Source of the DNA: Pigmentiphaga humi
GTDB taxonomy: Bacteria > Pseudomonadota > Gammaproteobacteria > Burkholderiales > Burkholderiaceae_B
Direction: 5' to 3'
DNA length: 64,000 nucleotides
Assembly (NCBI RefSeq): GCF_900606115.1
Contig: NZ_UWPJ01000017.1
Location: 1 to 64,000 of the forward strand
Part shown: piece by piece, positions 61,123 to 64,000 of the stretch
Layout: the number at the start of each line of letters is the position of its first letter
Position numbering within the stretch: the first letter of the stretch is position 1
Notes under the pieces: generated by a model
Databases searched by the model: none
The model's input: the letters and a program-made list of their open reading frames with translations, nothing else
What the model was told of the DNA's origin: nothing
Translations under genes and position numbers: made by a program

Positions 61123-62034
61123 ATGGAATCCGCCATGGCCGCCACTCCGCTGTTCGCGCTGCCTGTCGCGCGCCATCGCGTGAACGGCGTCGAGATCGCC
61201 GCGCGCATGGCCGGGTCGGGGCCGGCGCTGCTGCTCCTGCACGGGCATCCGCAGACCCACGCCATGTGGCACAAGCTGTGGCCGGCGCTGACGCGGCATT
61301 TCAGCTGCGTGGCGATGGACTTGCGCGGCTACGGCGACAGCGGCATACCGGCCGACGAGCCCGCCGGCCATGCGGCGTTTTCCAAGCGCGAACTGGCGCG
61401 CGACGCGGTGGCGCTGATGCGGGAGCTGGGGCACGAGCGCTTCCACGTGCTGGCGCACGACCGCGGCGCGCGCGTGGCGCATCGGCTGGCGCTGGATCAT
61501 CCGCAACGGATCGAGCGCATGATGCTGCTCGACATCGCGCCCACGCTCGACATGTACGAAGGCACCACGCGCGGATTCGCGCAGGCCTATTACCACTGGT
61601 TCCTGCTGACCCAGCCCGCGCCGCTCCCGGAGCGCCTGATAGGCGCCGATCCGGCCTTCTACGTGCGCTCGATCATGGGCGGCCGCCACGCCGGCCTGGC
61701 GCCGTTCACCGCCGAGGCCCTGGCCGAGTATGAGCGCTGCGCCCGCCATGCGCACTGGCCGCACGCGATCTGCGAAGACTATCGCGCCGCGGCCGCCATC
61801 GACCTGGAACACGACCGCGCCGACCGCGCCCGGGGCCTGCGCATTGCCTGCCCGCTGCGCGTGCTGTGGGGCGGCAAGGGCGTGGTGGGGCGGTATTTCG
61901 ACGTGCTCGGGCTGTGGCGGCCGCAGGCCGAACAGGTGGACGGCCGGCCGCTGGACTGCGGCCACTACATCGCCGAAGAGGCGCCCGAGGTGTTGTGGGA
62001 GGAAGTGCGGAGGTTCTGGGGGATCGCGGGCTAA
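61123..62034 (+). CDS. Haloacetate (fluoroacetate-type) dehalogenase
   Basis: Alpha/beta hydrolase of 303 residues. All residues that define fluoroacetate dehalogenases are present at the expected spacing: nucleophile Asp113 and Arg114/Arg117 in AHDRGARVAHR, Asp137, the halide pocket His158/Trp159 in YYHWFLLTQP with Tyr220 in CEDYRAAA, and catalytic His281 in CGHYIAEEAP. It follows the dehydrogenase by 2 nt, so it is co-transcribed. It likely hydrolyses 2-haloacids to 2-hydroxyacids; whether fluoro- or chloroacetate is preferred cannot be told. Confidence 0.88.
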   Translation: MESAMAATPLFALPVARHRVNGVEIAARMAGSGPALLLLHGHPQTHAMWHKLWPALTRHFSCVAMDLRGYGDSGIPADEPAGHAAFSKRELARDAVALMRELGHERFHVLAHDRGARVAHRLALDHPQRIERMMLLDIAPTLDMYEGTTRGFAQAYYHWFLLTQPAPLPERLIGADPAFYVRSIMGGRHAGLAPFTAEALAEYERCARHAHWPHAICEDYRAAAAIDLEHDRADRARGLRIACPLRVLWGGKGVVGRYFDVLGLWRPQAEQVDGRPLDCGHYIAEEAPEVLWEEVRRFWGIAG

Positions 62035-62106
62035 GGCCGCCGTGCCGCGGAATCGTTTGCGGATATCATTGTTGCCTTCCGCAACCTCGAGGACCGGCAC
62101 CTGACG

Positions 62107-62826
62107 ATGCCTGCCAAATCCCTTCCGGAAGAACCCATTGCCGAGGAGTCGGGCAGCGGCCCGACGCTGGCGAGCAGTGTCGGCGAACAACTCAAACGCG
62201 ACGTGCTCGAGTGCCGGCTGGAGCCTGGCATGCGCCTGCGCCTGCTGGAATTGAAGTCGCGCTACGGCGTGGGCATGAGCCCGCTGCGCGAGGCGCTGAT
62301 GAAGTTGGCGGCCGAAGGGCTGGTGGTGCTCGAGGACCGCAGGGGCTTCCGGGTGGCGCCCGTCTCGCGCGCCAAGCTGCTCGACATTACTTTCATGCGG
62401 CGCGAGCTGGAAACCAAGGCCATTTCGCTGAGCATCGCCCACGGCGACCAGGCCTGGCTCGGCGAGGTCGCGCAGGCCTGTGAGCGCTTGTGCGCGCTCG
62501 CGCAGCGCGATGCCGAAGGCATGGCGAACGAAGACTGGGAAAGCGCCCACCGCGCATATCACGCGGTGCTGGGAGCGGCTTGCCAGTCGGAATGGCTGGT
62601 CTACTTCCGGGCGCTGCTGTACGACCAGTGGGACCGCTATCGCCGCCTCTGGAACCGCGTGGCCGACACCGGGCCGCAACGCGATATCCAGGACGAACAC
62701 CGCCAGTTGGCGATGGCGGTGATGGATCGTGATGCCGACCTTGCCGTGTCCCTGATCCAGCGCCACATCTCCGCCTCGGCCAAGCAGTTGTTGAACGCGC
62801 CGGCCATGTGGTTCGAAAACGATTGA
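62107..62826 (+). CDS. GntR/FCD family regulator
   Basis: Transcriptional regulator of 239 residues. A short disordered leader is followed by the GntR winged helix (RLELKSRYGVGMSPLREAL-type region, residues 30-90; LLELKSRYGVGMSPLREAL) and an FCD all-helical effector domain with SAHRAYHAVLGAA and the metal-binding His in DEHRQLAMAVMDRD and RHISASAK. Members respond to organic acids. It lies 73 bp after the dehalogenase and before an AT-rich gap and a Bug gene; either could be its target. Confidence 0.9.
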   Translation: MPAKSLPEEPIAEESGSGPTLASSVGEQLKRDVLECRLEPGMRLRLLELKSRYGVGMSPLREALMKLAAEGLVVLEDRRGFRVAPVSRAKLLDITFMRRELETKAISLSIAHGDQAWLGEVAQACERLCALAQRDAEGMANEDWESAHRAYHAVLGAACQSEWLVYFRALLYDQWDRYRRLWNRVADTGPQRDIQDEHRQLAMAVMDRDADLAVSLIQRHISASAKQLLNAPAMWFEND

Positions 62827-62962
62827 ATTTCGAAAAAATATTAATCAGATTTTAATTTATCTCATAATAAGAGAATTATTTAGGAAAATTACCGGGTAAA
62901 TCGCCGAATTTGTCTCTGGAAAAATTATTTTTTCGAAAAAATTGACGAGGTCAGTTTTTTCC
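62824..62962. other. AT-rich intergenic island
   Basis: About 130 bp of very AT-rich DNA in a GC-rich neighbourhood, with runs such as AAAAAATATTAATCAGATTT, CTCATAATAAGAGAATTATT and the 14-bp palindrome TTTTTTCGAAAAAA (62928-62941). No gene. Possible promoter/UP-element region of the Bug gene, a GntR operator, or a nucleoid-protein (H-NS/BpH3) site. Confidence 0.75.
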
Positions 62963-63017
62963 GCCACAGTTCGTACGTCGCCGATCGAGACGGCGTACAT
63001 GGCAAGGAGACAACATC

Positions 63018-63986
63018 GTGCATCTACGCAAATCAGCGGGCTGGGCCCTGGGCGCCGTCCTGCTGGGCGGAATGGGCAGCGCTGCCGCGGCCTATCCCGA
63101 CAAGCCCATCAAAATGGTCATTGCCTTCGCGCCCGGAGGCACGTCCGATACCCTGGGGCGCCTGGTGGCCACGCACCTGAGCAAGGCGCTCGGGCAGCCG
63201 GTCGTGGCCGAAAACCGGCCTGGCGCCACCGGCACCATCGGCACCAACGCGGTCGCCAAGGCCGCACCCGACGGCTACACGCTGCTGATGGCGTCGTCCA
63301 GCAGCCACTACAGCGCCTACCTGTACCCGTCGGTCCCCTACGATCTGAAGAACGACTTCGCGCCCGTGGCCGGCATGGCGGTGCTGCCGCTGTACATCGT
63401 CGCGCGCCCGGATTTCCCGGCCAGCAACATCGCCGAGCTGGTCGCCCTGGCCAAAAAGAAGAACGGTGGCGTGACCTACGCATCGCCCGGCAGCGGCGGC
63501 GCCGCGCACCTGGCTACCGAACTGTTCATGAAGGAAGCCGGCATCCAGATGCTGCACGTGCCTTACAAGGGTGTGGCAGCGGCGATTGCCGACATCATGG
63601 GCGGCCGTGTCGATCTGATCTTCGACAGCGTCTCGACCTCGCAGCAGTACGTGGCGACGGGCAAGCTCAAGGCGCTGGGCATCAGCAGCGCGCAGCGCGC
63701 CAAGGTGGTTCCCACCGTACCGACGGTGGCCGAGTCGGGATTCCCCGGTTTCGAGGCGACCTACTGGATGGGGCTGTGGGCGCCGGCCGGCACGCCGCCC
63801 GCCATGGTCGAACGTATCAACGGCGCAGTGCAGGACTTCCTCAAGAGCGACGAAATGCGGCAGCGCATCGCCGAAATCGGCGGCGAACTGCTTCCCGGCA
63901 CGCCCAAGGACTTCGGCAGCTACGTCGAGCGCGACAGCCGGAGGTGGGTGGGCATCATCAAGGAACTGGGCCTGAAAGCGGATTGA
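63018..63986 (+). CDS. Bug/TctC periplasmic receptor
   Basis: Periplasmic Bug-family binding protein of 322 residues: signal GWALGAVLLGGMGSAAAA, then YPDKPIKMVIAFAPGGTSDT, ENRPGATGTIGTNAVAKAAP, YASPGSGGAAHLATEL and AGTPPAMVERIN. The start is GTG, eight bases after AAGGAG. It has no TctA/TctB partner in view. The adjacent GntR regulator and dehalogenase/dehydrogenase genes hint at an organic acid ligand. Confidence 0.94.
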   Translation: MHLRKSAGWALGAVLLGGMGSAAAAYPDKPIKMVIAFAPGGTSDTLGRLVATHLSKALGQPVVAENRPGATGTIGTNAVAKAAPDGYTLLMASSSSHYSAYLYPSVPYDLKNDFAPVAGMAVLPLYIVARPDFPASNIAELVALAKKKNGGVTYASPGSGGAAHLATELFMKEAGIQMLHVPYKGVAAAIADIMGGRVDLIFDSVSTSQQYVATGKLKALGISSAQRAKVVPTVPTVAESGFPGFEATYWMGLWAPAGTPPAMVERINGAVQDFLKSDEMRQRIAEIGGELLPGTPKDFGSYVERDSRRWVGIIKELGLKAD

Positions 63987-64000
63987 ATGCCTGGGACATC

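Noticed and set aside
1-64000. tRNA or rRNA genes, CRISPR arrays, transposases, phage genes
   Set aside because: None recognised by eye; the repeats lack transposase frames and the regular spacing of CRISPR units.

Overview
The window is a 64 kb stretch of GC-rich (roughly two thirds G+C), densely coded betaproteobacterial chromosome, most probably Bordetella or a close Alcaligenaceae relative such as Achromobacter. This rests on gene order (MFS transporter next to ssb; fmdB, DUF502 position, aspS), three orphan Bug-type (TctC) periplasmic receptors, five LysR regulators, and high-GC dispersed intergenic repeats. The assignment is inference from content, not from a database search. I found no rRNA, tRNA, CRISPR array, prophage or insertion sequence.

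Layout. 1-6.4 kb: end of an MFS transporter gene, a tandem 78-bp repeat, ssb, a fluoride-riboswitch-controlled crcB/DUF190 operon, AMP nucleosidase, an MFS exporter and a small disordered protein. 6.4-20.1 kb: twelve genes, all on the minus strand and often overlapping, apparently a glycan or glycolipid assembly locus. They encode a PIG-L deacetylase, six glycosyltransferases (two GT2, two GT9, one GT4-like, one other GT-B), a GmhB-like heptose phosphatase, an SDR, a NodU/CmcH carbamoyltransferase, a small unknown protein and a 903-residue fusion of ABC exporter, histidine-kinase-like ATPase and receiver domain. 20.4-26.5 kb: chemoreceptor, putative Na+/H+ antiporter, FmdB zinc-ribbon protein, the last 36 codons of a deleted DUF502 gene, aspS. 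26.6-32.8 kb: a pyridine-ring catabolic operon (2,5-dihydroxypyridine pathway) with its own Bug receptor and divergent LysR. 32.9-38.5 kb: small enzymes, a DHA2 exporter, a VanX-type dipeptidase, and a yybP-ykoY (Mn2+) riboswitch before a GDT1-family Mn exporter. 38.6-43.6 kb: fatty acid beta-oxidation pair and the phhB-phhA phenylalanine hydroxylase operon. 43.6-53 kb: miscellaneous transport, amidohydrolase, thioesterase and regulatory genes. 53-62.8 kb: a C4/aspartate block (LysR, aspartase, GltIJKL-type ABC transporter, DmlR-like LysR with a clear palindromic operator, D-malate/tartrate dehydrogenase), then a fluoroacetate-type dehalogenase and a GntR regulator. The right end is an AT-rich gap and a third Bug receptor.

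Most striking are (1) the ABC/HATPase/REC fusion inside the glycosyltransferase locus, (2) the locus itself, (3) a dispersed repeat, eight copies here, that almost always begins at or just after a stop codon in coding orientation, twice supplies the last codons and the stop, and twice separates genes within an operon, (4) two metal/halide riboswitches with alternative stems, and (5) a pyridine operon whose first substrate is ambiguous between nicotinate and hydroxypicolinate routes.
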